From assembly GCF_003428695.1 (NCBI RefSeq), contig NZ_QURH01000199.1, positions 1-64,000 on the forward strand: 64,000 bases of DNA. Direction: 5' to 3'. Within the stretch, counting starts at the first letter, position 1; every line of letters begins with the position of its first letter. The notes below the pieces were generated by a model that searched no databases, was not told the DNA's origin, and saw only the letters and a program-made list of their open reading frames with translations. A program made the translations under genes and the position numbers. Source of the DNA: Actinomadura logoneensis. Lineage in GTDB: Bacteria > Actinomycetota > Actinomycetes > Streptosporangiales > Streptosporangiaceae. Below, piece by piece: positions 18,801 to 27,073 of this stretch.

Positions 18801-19299
18801 AGCCGACGACGGACAGCAGCGGCAGGCGGTCGGTCACCGCGTCGGCGTCCCAGGCTCGCAGGGGGATCGTGCGGCCGAGCCGGCGGAAGGGGCGAGGGCC
18901 GCCGGTGACGGGGTAGACGACGCCGTCGCCGACGTCGGACAGGGCGTCGCTCTCGACGATCCACTGGCCGTCGACCACGTTGTCCTGGCTGCGGGTGACC
19001 AGCCACCGGTTCGGCACCGCGGGAATCCGGGTCTTGTCCTGCCGCCGGTCCAACCGGGTGAGGCCGTCCGGCAGCGCCCAGTGCAGGTGGACGCCGGGGC
19101 GCAGGCGCACCGTGTCGTCCTGGAACGGGTCGGGCAGCAGGATCTCGCTGAGGTAGGGCAGGTCGCCGTGCACGTCGGCGCCCGAGACGGGGTCGACATG
19201 CGGGAGCCGGGCGAAGTCCGGCGTCGTCCGCACCGCGTCCTTCTCGTGCTCCAGGCACAGCGCGTCCAGGCGAACCGGAACGACAAGTAGATCGGGCAC
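15832..19299 (-). CDS. Unknown 1155-aa protein, first gene of large operon
   Basis: I place the start at the GTG at 19299, which has GGGGG seven bases upstream; an in-frame GTG at 19344 lacks a good site. There is no signal peptide. The N-terminus has VRLRPGVHLHWALPDGLTRL and PAVPNRWLVTRSQ; residues 330-480 are helical and probably coiled coil (LNAAQQDHDRALRRVAGLRE, FFLERELTALTLAVERTEGA). A conserved-looking segment APQFYEPAEPVVLLTG follows, and the C-terminal quarter includes GVVGFWRENSAGTL and HVHATSGILPTKSISLPPEH. I recognise the type only as large uncharacterised bacterial proteins. The overlap with the LamG gene makes it the head of a five-gene transcription unit. Confidence 0.75.
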   Translation of the reverse strand: MPDLLVVPVRLDALCLEHEKDAVRTTPDFARLPHVDPVSGADVHGDLPYLSEILLPDPFQDDTVRLRPGVHLHWALPDGLTRLDRRQDKTRIPAVPNRWLVTRSQDNVVDGQWIVESDALSDVGDGVVYPVTGGPRPFRRLGRTIPLRAWDADAVTDRLPLLSVVGYGEPAFAACYANCHSVFGFYDPQQPGIPPAGLRYDVLGWFTDSAQDALTRYAAEPDWRAAIENDLGWNVPPDAVRPTATVCYAQLTFAAAGSTANPLVSGTENGVYVGGTATEALAAHLGQKLPDVTADEVENLLESLAFAESLEARTLDLDAKLAGVRHADTFRTLGGGVVWTVRRQDDTSAPETAEERQARENLTVPRSVADPLSALNAAQQDHDRALRRVAGLRERLFADWCRYMLCAYPYEASRDAYPDADEARFFLERELTALTLAVERTEGADGSTARALADARTALDAALKTFNAGSPAAARSTFTVQQIAAPQFYEPAEPVVLLTGPIATPSNRYGEDGADKPGGLVPCHLLTGDAALGTREGVTALRSRVAEIFAGLAAADAWPTVRVWKNQPWHPVLLQWEAEFFPVGTGGNLDTGRRDYAPDYVTANYELPATGVELRSRTGREATRKAANVYTGTTILSPNARPVLSARVLTYLTGTVLPAYNATAGTTVTAEQFQRDPTAVLDGYQAKGTDPRLRTLIRMYRALVSEEDSNLSQALSGFNDGLLMRRAVRQLPVSDPVGFPDYRDFTARVAAALGEEARNAPQPLADFNPIRAGALRVRRVRVVDSFGLSRDVDTADISTTARLRVPGHPDWAALAPRLTQPARVALRWLDAAHDLRESTVLPVSSPVCGWLVPDHLTGGLDVYAQDGASLGRLSTLPDATGAARWTPAPGGTVLTPDLIANAHLRATVARIRGAGPDELATLLGTFEDVLKEIEPADTTARRGQAVLMGRPLAVVRAAVNLELAGLPAVHQDWNVFRQDLRRTARETNGFTMVDFPVRIGAPARLNDGVVGFWRENSAGTLADRFDPAGTTLKLALDKPAALLTLLIDPHGHVHATSGILPTKSISLPPEHYAAALAGMEVDFRVAPLLGDLNGPVAVPVPEEAGHRWSWRQRGRTGWLPDREPAVPRPDAVFPAAPTVREGWLALRTAPEEGSA

Positions 19300-19845
19300 C
19301 GCCACACCCCCGGTCCGCGGCTCCGCCCGCCGCCTGCTGGTCACCCGTCACGACCAGGTTCAACGTAGATGCGGCTTCTGCCGTTGAGAAGTGGCCGCCT
19401 GAGCGCCGGGGAATTAGCGGGCGGCCCTTTCTCGGGCTCGTCGACGCCCATTTTTCGGCCCGTTCGCCGAAACGGCGCAGCGAATCACGCTCCGGCGACG
19501 GCAATTCTCGGCGGTCCCGTCTCGTCAGTCCGCGACCGGACGCCGTTCGCGTCGCCTTTCCACTCCGGCCATGGGTCTCCAGCGGCGCCCCGGACGCTTC
19601 CTCTCCGTTTCCGAACGGGCGTCCTGGGTCACCGGGTCCGTATCCGGCCGTCCGCATCGGGCCATCCCGGTTGCGTGGCCTCCGCTCTCCTCCCCGGCGT
19701 CGTCCGCGGAGCTCTCGGGCTCTGCCGACTGCGCTCGCCAGCCCGGCCGGCTGGTTCGTCCAGACCGGGCCCGGCCCGCGGAAGGTGCAGGGGAAACGTC
19801 GTTGATACCGACGGCCTCAGCCAGCCCAGCCGCGCTCGACCTCGC
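19300..19845. other. 546-bp upstream region of the large operon
   Basis: No gene is supported here. It separates the operon's first start codon from the stop of the oxidoreductase gene and must hold the operon promoter. Its first 200 bases are less GC-rich than the surroundings. A short hairpin (CGCCG/CGGCG, 19465-19477) is the only dyad I noted, and I see no confident -35/-10 pair. Confidence 0.45.
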
Positions 19846-20748
19846 CTAGGAGACGGGGACGGTGCCGCCGTCCTCCATCGACCGCTGGGCGGCCTCCAGG
19901 ACAGCGTTGACCTTCGCGGCGAAGACGGCGTCGCACGGGTCGGCGCCTCCTTCGGACGCGCTGCGCGCCAGCCTGCCGATCGCTCTGACCAGCGGCTCGG
20001 CCGCGGACACGTTCTCGACCGGAACCGGCACGACGCCCTTGCCGCCGACGAACCCGATCTCCATCCCGGCCGCCGCCGGGGGCGCGTCCAGGCTGAGCGT
20101 CATGGTGGAGACCGCGCCGCTCTCGTGCCGCAGGAGCGCGTGCGAGGTGCTGTGCGGGCCGCTCATGGCCTGCACCTCGGTGACCTCGCCGAGGACGGGC
20201 AGGAACACCGACAGGATGTGCGGGCCCAGGTCCCACAGGGCGCCGCGCGTGCGCCTCCAGCCGGACGCCGCGTACGGGCTGCCCGGCTCGAAGATCGAGG
20301 CGAGGACGTTGGCGCGCCCGCCGTCCCAGCCGCCCTCCGCCACGGCGTCCTGCAGCATCCGCTCCACCGCCGGGATGAACCGGAAGGTGAAGAAGACCAC
20401 CGAGGCGACGCCCGCCGAGGCCGCCTCGCGCGCCACCGCCGCCGCGCCCGTGGCCGACAGGCCGACCGGCTTCTCCAGCAGCAGGTGCTTGCCCGCGGCG
20501 GCCGCCCGCAACGCCAGCGGCAGCTGGACCTCGGGCGGCAGGGAGATCGCCACGGCGTCGACGTCGGCGAACAGGTCGTCGACGTCCGAGTAGGCCCGGA
20601 CGCCGAATCTCCCGGCGAGGGCTTCGGCCCGGTCCGGACGACGTCCCCAGACCCCGGCAAAGGTGGCGTCCGGCGACGCCGCCAGCGCAGGAGCGTGGGT
20701 CTCGGTCGCCCAGTAACCCGTCCCGAGAAGTCCGAACCTCAAAGCCAT
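19846..20748 (-). CDS. Gfo/Idh/MocA-family oxidoreductase
   Basis: A 300-aa cytoplasmic NAD(P)-dependent oxidoreductase, probably acting on a sugar or inositol-like substrate. The N-terminal Rossmann motif is GLLGTGYWATETHAPALAAS; DAVAISLPPEVQLPLALRAA leads to the family's EKP loop (HLLLEKPVGLS, Lys near residue 95). The C-terminal part carries the substrate-domain sheet and the WDLGPHILSVFLPVLGE helix, where Asp and His fit the usual catalytic region. No Shine-Dalgarno site precedes the ATG at 20748, so the message may be leaderless. The gene is monocistronic. Confidence 0.85.
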   Translation of the reverse strand: MALRFGLLGTGYWATETHAPALAASPDATFAGVWGRRPDRAEALAGRFGVRAYSDVDDLFADVDAVAISLPPEVQLPLALRAAAAGKHLLLEKPVGLSATGAAAVAREAASAGVASVVFFTFRFIPAVERMLQDAVAEGGWDGGRANVLASIFEPGSPYAASGWRRTRGALWDLGPHILSVFLPVLGEVTEVQAMSGPHSTSHALLRHESGAVSTMTLSLDAPPAAAGMEIGFVGGKGVVPVPVENVSAAEPLVRAIGRLARSASEGGADPCDAVFAAKVNAVLEAAQRSMEDGGTVPVS

Positions 20749-21037
20749 GGGTCGAGCTTAGGCGGACGACCCCAGGCGCCCTTCCCTAGGGCCGCCATTC
20801 CTGCCGGTGGTCACGATGCTCGGACCGTCCAACACGCCGTGCTGCTGCGCGGTCTGGGCCTGTTGCCCACCGGGCACGCTCTGACCATCAGCGTGAAGAC
20901 TTCGCGCGCGGGCCGGAGGGGGCCGGTAACCGCGTAGACCGTCGGGCCGCACGGCGGTCGCGGGATCGCGGTGGCCGGGTGCCGAGCCCTTGGTATGAGC
21001 TGCCCACGAGGACTTCGGCACGAAGGGGACCGATCGC
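20749..21037. other. Intergenic stretch between divergent genes
   Basis: It holds the promoters of the oxidoreductase and the lipoprotein gene. A short plus-strand frame ending at 20937 (HAVLLRGLGLLPTGHALTI) looks protein-like but has no start, ribosome site or known family; it could be gene debris. Confidence 0.35.
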
Positions 21038-21904
21038 GTGCGTTGTGGCCTTCTGTCCTCGCTGGGCGTCCTCTGTGCGGTGCTCGTCGCCGGGTGCAGC
21101 GAGCACCATGGGCGGGGGAGTGATCTGCCGTCCGCGAGTGATGCGGAACGGCACGCGCTAGCCGAGTTCCGCGGATGGTTGCGAAACCGCACCACGACGC
21201 AGGTGACCTCCCGCTACGACATCTACCCCACCGGCCGATCCCAGGCGGGCTCCGTCGACGTCTCTTCCGGCGGCGTGCTCGACTTCCGGACGCGCACCGG
21301 CCGGATCACCGGAGTGTCGAACAGCGTCGGTGCCGATGGCGTCCGCCGCACCGACCGGATCGACATGATCTACATGGGCAGAGACCGGTACGAGCTGATC
21401 CCGGTACAAGACCGGAATGACTTCGGAGGCCGGGGGAAACCCTGGAGGGTCAGAGACAACGACGACTGGGACGTGTGGACCCCGTACGAGAGCTCCGTCG
21501 GCTATGTCCACGACCTGGGCGCCGCGCGCACCCAGTTCCGCGCCGCCCACCGCTTCGTGGGGATGCTCGACGTCACCACCGGGCGCACTCTGGTCACCTC
21601 GCCAGAGGCCCGCTGCGCCGATCCGGTGCTCACCGTCACCCTGTTCATCGACGACCGCACGGGCAAGCTGATCCGATACGACCGCCACGTCCGGTACCCC
21701 GCACGCGCAGCCGATCATGCGGCCGGAGGTTCCCCTGGAACAGGCGGGTCATCTCTGCTCGAGGCGTACAGCAATTTCGGCACCACCATGACCTCTCCGG
21801 TGCCGCCTCGCGCGTCCCTCCTCGCACCCAGGTTCGGCACCTCTCCCGGCGCGAAGACCTTCAAATACACCATTACCGCAACTCCCAGGCCCCGAGGTTG
21901 CTGA
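21038..21904 (+). CDS. Lipoprotein of unknown function
   Basis: GTG start at 21038 after AAGGGGA. Residues 1-20 are a lipoprotein signal with lipobox LVAGC (Cys20), so the 269-residue mature part should be anchored outside the membrane. It begins with a helix (SDAERHALAEFRGWLRNRTT) and then mostly beta-strands (TSRYDIYPTGRSQAGSVDVS, VLTVTLFIDDRTGKLIRYDR). The latter half recalls the antiparallel sheet of LppX/LprG-type or outer-membrane lipoprotein carriers, but I cannot assign it. Single gene. Confidence 0.75.
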   Translation: MRCGLLSSLGVLCAVLVAGCSEHHGRGSDLPSASDAERHALAEFRGWLRNRTTTQVTSRYDIYPTGRSQAGSVDVSSGGVLDFRTRTGRITGVSNSVGADGVRRTDRIDMIYMGRDRYELIPVQDRNDFGGRGKPWRVRDNDDWDVWTPYESSVGYVHDLGAARTQFRAAHRFVGMLDVTTGRTLVTSPEARCADPVLTVTLFIDDRTGKLIRYDRHVRYPARAADHAAGGSPGTGGSSLLEAYSNFGTTMTSPVPPRASLLAPRFGTSPGAKTFKYTITATPRPRGC

Positions 21905-21905
21905 A

Positions 21906-21920
21906 CACGTCCCGGACGTG
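21906..21920. terminator. Short perfect dyad after lipoprotein gene
   Basis: CACGTCC and GGACGTG pair around a single C, one base after the stop codon. The position suits termination; the stem is short and there is no T-tract, as is common in actinobacteria. Confidence 0.35.
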
Positions 21921-22192
21921 CCCCCCTCGACCCCAACGTGCCCTTCGGCAAGCCGGCTCGACGGTCGTGCACGCTCAACGGATGGTGCAGGTGTTCTCCA
22001 TCGGGTGAGTGATGTCGGCGGTCCATCGAGTGATCGCCCACCTTTCCCCGTGGAGGCCGAAGTCGCCGCGGTCTGCAGGTCCTACATCGGCACCTCGATC
22101 TGCCAGGTCGTGAACCTCAGCATGGTGATGATGAGCAATAACCAGGCCGTCGGGATCGCCCGCGCGCAAGCTCACGCAGGCTACGTGGCGGT

Positions 22193-22423
22193 ATGAGCGG
22201 CACGATGGGCCGCATGCGGCGCACCACTCTGCGGCTGGACATCAGCTGTTCGCAGTTCACCATCGAGGCTGGCCCCTGAGATCCCGAGGCCGTGACGTTC
22301 GAGGGCGGTAACGGCCTGCTCTGGACGCACGAAGGCGCCATCATCGTCGCAACCGGCCTCGAGAGCGGTCATGTCCCGCTAGAGCTCGAACCGGCGCCGG
22401 GCTGGAGACTAGCCATCGGGGAG
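22193..22423 (+). pseudogene. Possible small gene relic with in-frame stop
   Basis: From an ATG at 22193 the frame reads MSGTMGRMRRTTLRLDISCS and QFTIEAGP, meets TGA, and resumes in frame with AVTFEGGNGLLWTHEGAIIV then ATGLESGHVPLELEPAPGW before running under the AraC gene. The composition is protein-like on both sides of the stop. No family is recognised, so this is a tentative call. Confidence 0.3.
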
Positions 22424-23404
22424 TTATGGCCCTGGTCGTGGCGGCGAGCACCGCCGGCGGTGCTCGCCTGGGGGAACTCCGTACGCTGCTTTGAACGCCC
22501 GGTTGAACACGGCGGCGTCATGGAAGCCCCATCGCGCGCCGATGGCGGCGACGGTCCGGTTTCTCAGCCGGGGGTCGGCGAGGTCGTCGTGGCAGCGCTG
22601 CAGACGCTCCCGCCGGATGAACTCACCGACGCTGTGCCCGTCCTGGCCGAACAGGTGATGGAGGTACCGCACCGAAATATGATTCGCTTCGGCGATCGCC
22701 GTGGGCGATAGGCCGGGGTCGTGGAGGTTGCCGAGGGCGTATGCCTTGGCCTGCTGCACGAGCGCCTGCTGCCGGTGCTGCGGCGGTACGAGGCGTTCCG
22801 CGTCGGCGGTCGCCGCGAGGACGGCGGCCATGAGACCGATGGCCACCGTGTCCAGGCGCGCGCATTCGCCTGGAGTGAGGGTCGCGGCGTGTTCGAGGGA
22901 ACCTTCCAGGAATCGGCGGAGCAGCGCCGCCGTGCCGGACATCGTCGGTATGGGGTGCGCCACCCTTGGCCGCAGAATCTGCTCGGGCAGCGGGAGTGCG
23001 TTTTTCGGCACCTGCAGCAAAACCGTGCGACACGGGGCGCCCCGATCCAGGATCTCCGATTGATACGGTCGAGACGTGTCGTACAGAACCAGGTCGCCGG
23101 GTGCCGGATCGGCGCGAATGCGGCTCTGCTCGACCCACATGGTCCCTCTGGACACCAGAGTCAGCATCCATCGCTCAGGATCGGAGTACCCGATCAGCCG
23201 AGGAGTGCGCCGGGCACCCATCCCATCGAACTCGAGTTCCATCACGTTCGCGGACCCGAAACGCAGCAACTTCACGGCCGCGTAGAAGTCGGTTCGGTGG
23301 TTGCTGTGCACGTAGGTGAGGACGACCTCCCGGGCGGCCAGACCGCACCACCAATCGAACCGCTCGGGACCCGGCAGATCAAGACTGCACTGCTGCTCTA
23401 GCAT
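22424..23404 (-). CDS. AraC-family transcriptional regulator
   Basis: A 327-aa DNA-binding regulator. The ATG at 23404 (MLEQQCSLDLPGPERFDWWC) has AAGGTG seven bases upstream. Residues 1-190 match the AraC_binding_2-type sensor domain of actinobacterial AraC proteins (LIGYSDPERWMLTLVSRGTM, DLVLYDTSRPY). The C-terminal double helix-turn-helix runs from about 215 (LSPTAIAEANHISVRYLHHL, AAIGARWGFHDAAVFNRAFK). A perfect dyad 67-85 bases upstream (23471-23489) may be an autoregulatory site. Divergent small secreted-protein genes are the nearest candidate targets. Confidence 0.88.
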   Translation of the reverse strand: MLEQQCSLDLPGPERFDWWCGLAAREVVLTYVHSNHRTDFYAAVKLLRFGSANVMELEFDGMGARRTPRLIGYSDPERWMLTLVSRGTMWVEQSRIRADPAPGDLVLYDTSRPYQSEILDRGAPCRTVLLQVPKNALPLPEQILRPRVAHPIPTMSGTAALLRRFLEGSLEHAATLTPGECARLDTVAIGLMAAVLAATADAERLVPPQHRQQALVQQAKAYALGNLHDPGLSPTAIAEANHISVRYLHHLFGQDGHSVGEFIRRERLQRCHDDLADPRLRNRTVAAIGARWGFHDAAVFNRAFKAAYGVPPGEHRRRCSPPRPGP

Positions 23405-23829
23405 CTCGGTGCACCTTGCATTGTTACCGCTCTGACATTCACTGGCTTGTGCCGGTCCATCACCTTGGAGTGGATTCCGACAGAATCCAGGATCATCTTC
23501 CCAGAAAAATGCGGTGCGATGATATCGCCATGACCGACAGTGCTGCACCTGCGGTCCGTAAGTGGTCTGCTCCCCTGGCCTCGCCTGCACTGGTCGCAGG
23601 AAGATGGCGGATCTGCTTACAAAAGGTGAGAAATCAGACCTATGTTCCGAATCTGATCGTGCGTCAGAGTTTCTCGGTGGGTCATGGCGTGTGATTGCAT
23701 TCAGAATCAATGAACGTGCACTCGACATCAATGACGCTCCCCCTGAGTGATGGTGATGATTGAGCGCACGGCCGCACCGCCACAAAAGGCCGCGGCAGTG
23801 ACGTGCAAAGTCATCGAAAGGGGAATTCC
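23405..23829. other. 425-bp divergent regulatory region
   Basis: Less GC-rich than its surroundings, with no gene. It contains the 19-bp dyad at 23471-23489 near araC and a weaker TGATT/AATCA pair (23692-23709) towards the secreted-protein gene. It must carry both promoters. Confidence 0.5.
23471..23489. promoter_or_regulatory. Perfect 7-bp-arm dyad upstream of araC
   Basis: TGGATTC and GAATCCA are separated by CGACA, giving a 19-bp perfect inverted repeat in the araC leader or promoter. The size fits a dimeric regulator site; which protein binds is unknown. Confidence 0.5.
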
Positions 23830-24198
23830 ATGAACACCGGCGCAGTGCGCAGGCCGACTGCGCGCGCTACCGACCCTCACCAGCGTGCGAGGGGGCCGAT
23901 CACCAGGAAGGCCGTCATGCTGGGGTCCGCCCTCGCGCTCGCGCTGGGCGCCCTGGCCGCGCCGACGCAGGCGGCCTCCGCCGTCGACGCCTCACACGCG
24001 GCCGACACCGCTTCCAGCGGCTCCGCTCCTGCGAAGAAGGCGAGCTGGCACTTCTGGAAGAGCTACTGGCACGACGACCAGTGCCGCAGCGCCGGCAAGC
24101 GGGTGCTGGCTTCAAACCCCCGCTACATGGCGGCGGCGTGCCTATCCGGGACGGGCACGGACGGCAAGCCGAAGTGGCACCTGTACATCCTCTACTGA
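23830..24198 (+). CDS. Small secreted protein with two cysteines
   Basis: A 122-aa protein. The ATG at 23830 follows GAAAGGGG. Residues 22-50 are a signal peptide (RGPITRKAVMLGSALALALG, cleavage near PTQA-ASA). The mature 70-odd residues hold an Ala/Ser-rich spacer, then SWHFWKSYWHDDQCRSAGKR and a second Cys in AAACLSGTGTDGKPKWHLYI. Two cysteines (85 and 104) suggest one disulfide. The aromatic, cationic core could mean an antimicrobial or wall-binding peptide, but no family is recognised. Confidence 0.65.
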   Translation: MNTGAVRRPTARATDPHQRARGPITRKAVMLGSALALALGALAAPTQAASAVDASHAADTASSGSAPAKKASWHFWKSYWHDDQCRSAGKRVLASNPRYMAAACLSGTGTDGKPKWHLYILY

Positions 24199-24380
24199 CC
24201 GCTGAGGGTGCCCAGCCCGGTGCGGAGGAACCGATCGCCTACACCCAGGTGACGTCTGAGCCGGTGGATCGTTCCCGCGGGCCTGCTCATGATGACCGGC
24301 GAGCGGATCAGGGTTCTGAGCACCTGGATCGGTCTTCGGCCCTGGCCACTGGTGAAAACGAGCAACAGCGAGGAGGGAAA

Positions 24381-24743
24381 ATGGGAACGCGAAGCGTCGT
24401 GGCCCTGATGGTGGCGGGAGCGGCGGTCACCGGATCGGCCCTGGCGGGCACCGCGAGCGCGGAGACGCGGGCGGAAGTCAGGACCTGCGAGTACCTCGTC
24501 ACCGCGCGGCACGGGCTCAGGGTCCACACGCGGCCGAACGCGCACTCGCCGGTGGTAGGCGTCCTCAGTCACGGGCAGCGGCCGTGGGCCGACTGCAAGA
24601 GGCGCGGCTTCACCGAGATCCGCGGAAACGTCGGAGGAGTGGAACTCCGGCACGGATTCATCAACGTGAAGCACCTCAAGCTGATCCGGGACGTCACCGA
24701 CGACAGAGTCTCGGCGGGCGCGGGTCGGCAACCCGTGCGGTGA
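24381..24743 (+). CDS. Small secreted SH3b-like protein
   Basis: A 120-aa protein. The ATG at 24381 has AGGAGGG three bases upstream. A signal peptide covers residues 1-27 (ending TASA). Residues 36-103 resemble a bacterial SH3 domain: YLVTARHGLRVHTRPNAHSP, VVGVLSHGQRPW and FINVKHLKLI, the usual opening and closing strands of SH3_3-type domains, with two Cys (36, 72) able to pair. Such domains bind the cell wall. Same strand as the preceding secreted-protein gene, 182 bases on. Confidence 0.65.
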   Translation: MGTRSVVALMVAGAAVTGSALAGTASAETRAEVRTCEYLVTARHGLRVHTRPNAHSPVVGVLSHGQRPWADCKRRGFTEIRGNVGGVELRHGFINVKHLKLIRDVTDDRVSAGAGRQPVR

Positions 24744-24850
24744 CCACGAACCTCCAAGCCGGGGTCGACTGCTCGCCGAACCGTGGCCTACACAGGCGCG
24801 ACACCGACGAGGACCCTCAATGGCACCTGTACGTCCCCATTGAGGGTCTG
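24744..24850 (+). pseudogene. Relic resembling the 23830-24198 gene's 3' end
   Basis: One plus-strand frame reads VDCSPNRGLHRRDTDEDPQW then HLYVPIEG, matching the C-terminal CLSGTGTDGKPKWHLYILY of the nearby secreted protein in spacing and in the WHLY motif; the DNA TGGCACCTGTAC is shared. No start or signal peptide remains, so it is probably a decayed paralogue. Confidence 0.35.
24812..24848. terminator. 12-bp perfect inverted repeat
   Basis: GACCCTCAATGG (24812-24823) and CCATTGAGGGTC (24837-24848) pair perfectly around a 13-base loop, about 70 bases after the SH3b-like gene. A stem this long fits a terminator. Confidence 0.55.
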
Positions 24851-25033
24851 CGCCGTCATCGTGACCGCACCTGGCCGTCGCGGCTACCTCGCCGAGGTTT
24901 GGCGACCAGGCTGTCCAACGCCGGCCGCGCGCCGCCATCAGCTCGGCGATCGGGACGGTGTGCTTCAGGTGGAGCGGCTGGACCACGACGACCGGCACGG
25001 GGCACCGCCTCCACGCCCCGCCGGCGCAGCCGG

Positions 25034-25806
25034 TCAGGAGACTGACGCGAGGCCTCTGACCAGCGTGGGCGCCGGGATGACGACGACGATCGCTTTGGCC
25101 AGGTGGCTGGCCTTGTTGGGGCTGCAGCGGAGTTTGTGCAGGATGCGCCATGATTTCAGTTGGGCGTTGGCGCGTTCGCCAGGAGCGCGCAGGCGAGCGT
25201 GTGACCGGTTGGCCTGCTTCTGGGACTCTGGCTTGTTCCTGCCTTTGTAGGGCGTGATCACAACGGGGGTGTCGGCTCCTTGGTAGCCCTTGTCTGCAAG
25301 GGTGAGGATCCCCGCTTTCTCAAGCTCGCGCAGACTGCCCCATTACGTGGGCGGCGGTCAGGTCGTGTGCGCTGCCCGGCAGCGCCCCGAGGTCCACAGG
25401 ACCGTACCCTCCGGACCGGCTATCACCACGTTCATCCCGTGCACGCGATGTTGCCGGGGAAGTAGGGCCGGTCGGCCTTCAGTCGGTCGGTGTGGATGAG
25501 CGTCCAGTCCAGGATCACGCGGGTCAGTCCGTCCCCGGGTGGCCTTGCGCAGTGCTTGGGCGAGCACGGGTGACCGGGCCGGCAGCAGCATCGTCTCCTC
25601 CACATCCTTCCAGGTGGCGGCCCCCGAAAGTCCGAAACCCGCGCTGATCTCGGCGAGCGTCCCGTCTTCGCGCAGGTAGACCAGGACGAGCAGGGCTTAC
25701 CAGGAGCTTCTCTTCTTCTCAGGCTGAACTCCGCGATCATGTCGTGACCAGCCCGCGCCAGCGAGGGATGAATGGGTTCACTGTGCTCCTTTGCCGAGGT
25801 GCCCAT
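25034..25806 (-). pseudogene. IS5-family (DDE superfamily) transposase, broken
   Basis: Pieces of one transposase lie in order in different frames: VILDWTLIHTDRLKADRPYF and PGNIACTGMNVVIAGPEGTV (DDE core region with the first catalytic Asp), then VITPYKGRNKPESQKQANRS and RLRAPGERANAQLKSWRILH (last catalytic Glu region) up to the stop at 25034. At least two frameshifts, and missing sequence between WTSG and the ADKGY region, inactivate it. The N-terminal helix-turn-helix part is hardly recognisable. Confidence 0.78.
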
Positions 25807-26425
25807 GTAAGGAGGAGGAGCACCCAGCCTGACCCTCCGCTCGGTCCGTCAGGACGACAAAGACCAGCGGCCCCGCCGCCCCAGTGGTTCACAATCGGTA
25901 CCTCGCGCTGGGCCTGGACGAGGATCGCCTTGGCGGCGGCGTGCGTCTCGGAGCGCGCGTGGTTCTGGTCCACATGCGCCAGGCGGCCCCGGGCTCAGCG
26001 CCGGAAGCGACCCCACACTGTTGGGCGGTGCGGGTGGTGTGGGCATACGGTGGGAGAGGGCCTTCTAGGCGGGTGCGGTTGGGCCCGATACGGGGTCCAG
26101 CCCCCGTCATCGGCGGCCAAGGCTGATTGCCCTGCCCCGGTGAGCGCGGTACCGCAGTCGGCGGCGCACGTCAGCGTTACCCGTCGCGCGGTGGTTCTGC
26201 TGTCGAACGACAGACGCCTTCGGTTGGATGGGATTGCCGAAGATAGACTCCCGATCCTTGGTATATGACGGTTATAGCGCGACTGTGGAGTTTCGGGATC
26301 CGGGTGGGGCGTAGTGAGCCTCGTGACCCCGCCCGCTGGTAGTCGCGCCACCGTTCTGGTCCTGAACAGCCGCTCGAACAGCGGTCAGCGAATCGGGCGG
26401 AGTTGACGGGTGCGGCCAGGCTGGA
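25807..26425. other. 619-bp stretch without a recognisable gene
   Basis: Between the broken transposase and the response-regulator gene. Open frames exist on both strands only because of the GC content; none has a ribosome site with a familiar product. I assume decayed mobile-element flank. Confidence 0.4.
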
Positions 26426-27073
26426 TCAGTGTTCGTTCAGGTAGGTGAGGACGGCGAGGACGCGGCGATTGCTGTCGTTGTCGTCGGTGATGCCGAGCTT
26501 GCCGAACATGGACGTGGTGTACTTGCCGACCGCGCTCTCGCTGAGGAAGAGCCGGCGGCCGATGGCCTGGTTGGACAGGCCCTCGGCCATGAGGCTCAGC
26601 ACGGAGTGCTCGCGTTCGGTGAGCTGCTGGAGTTTCCGGTCCGGGGGGCCGCTGTTGAGCAGTTTGGCGATGACGACCGGGTCCATGGCGGTTCCGCCGG
26701 CCGCGACGCGTTCCAGGGCGCTGATGAACTGGTCGGCGTCGAACACACTCTCCTTGAGCAGGTAGCCCACGCCGCCGGAGCCGTCGGCCAGTAGTTCACG
26801 GGCGTACAACTGCTGGACGTGCTGGGAGAGGATGAGGATCGGCAGCCCGGGCATCTCGCGGCGGGCGGCGAGGGCCGCTCGCAGGCCCTCGTCGGACTGG
26901 GTCGGCGGCATGCGGACGTCGATGACGGACACGTCCGGTCGCCACTCTCGCAGCGCCTCGAGCGTCTGGGGGCCGGTGGTCGCCGTCGCCACCACCTGGT
27001 GCCCGCACGCCTCGATCAGGCGAACCAGCCCGTCACGCAGGAGATAGAGGTCTTCGGCGACAACTACTCGCAT
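26426..27073 (-). CDS. NarL/LuxR-family response regulator
   Basis: A 215-aa cytoplasmic response regulator. The receiver domain spans 1-120, with acidic pair Glu7-Asp8, phosphoacceptor Asp52 (VSVIDVRMPP) and the conserved Lys in GYLLKESVF. A LuxR-type helix-turn-helix covers about 145-210 (LTEREHSVLSLMAEGLSNQA, RLFLSESAVGKYTTSMFGKL). Its start overlaps the kinase gene by ten bases, so the pair is co-translated. The likely targets are the divergent membrane-protein gene and its own operon. Confidence 0.92.
   Translation of the reverse strand: MRVVVAEDLYLLRDGLVRLIEACGHQVVATATTGPQTLEALREWRPDVSVIDVRMPPTQSDEGLRAALAARREMPGLPILILSQHVQQLYARELLADGSGGVGYLLKESVFDADQFISALERVAAGGTAMDPVVIAKLLNSGPPDRKLQQLTEREHSVLSLMAEGLSNQAIGRRLFLSESAVGKYTTSMFGKLGITDDNDSNRRVLAVLTYLNEH

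Noticed and set aside
15982-19290. Plus-strand frame of 1102 codons opposite the first operon gene
   Set aside because: Same reason: Gly/Arg/Gln-rich shadow with no family features.
5800-19299. Extracellular contractile injection system or prophage tail locus
   Set aside because: No sheath, tube, baseplate, spike, AAA or lysis genes; only the fibre motif fits.
25807-26351. Frames on both strands suggested as genes
   Set aside because: None shows a ribosome site, typical amino-acid use or a family; treated as decayed sequence.
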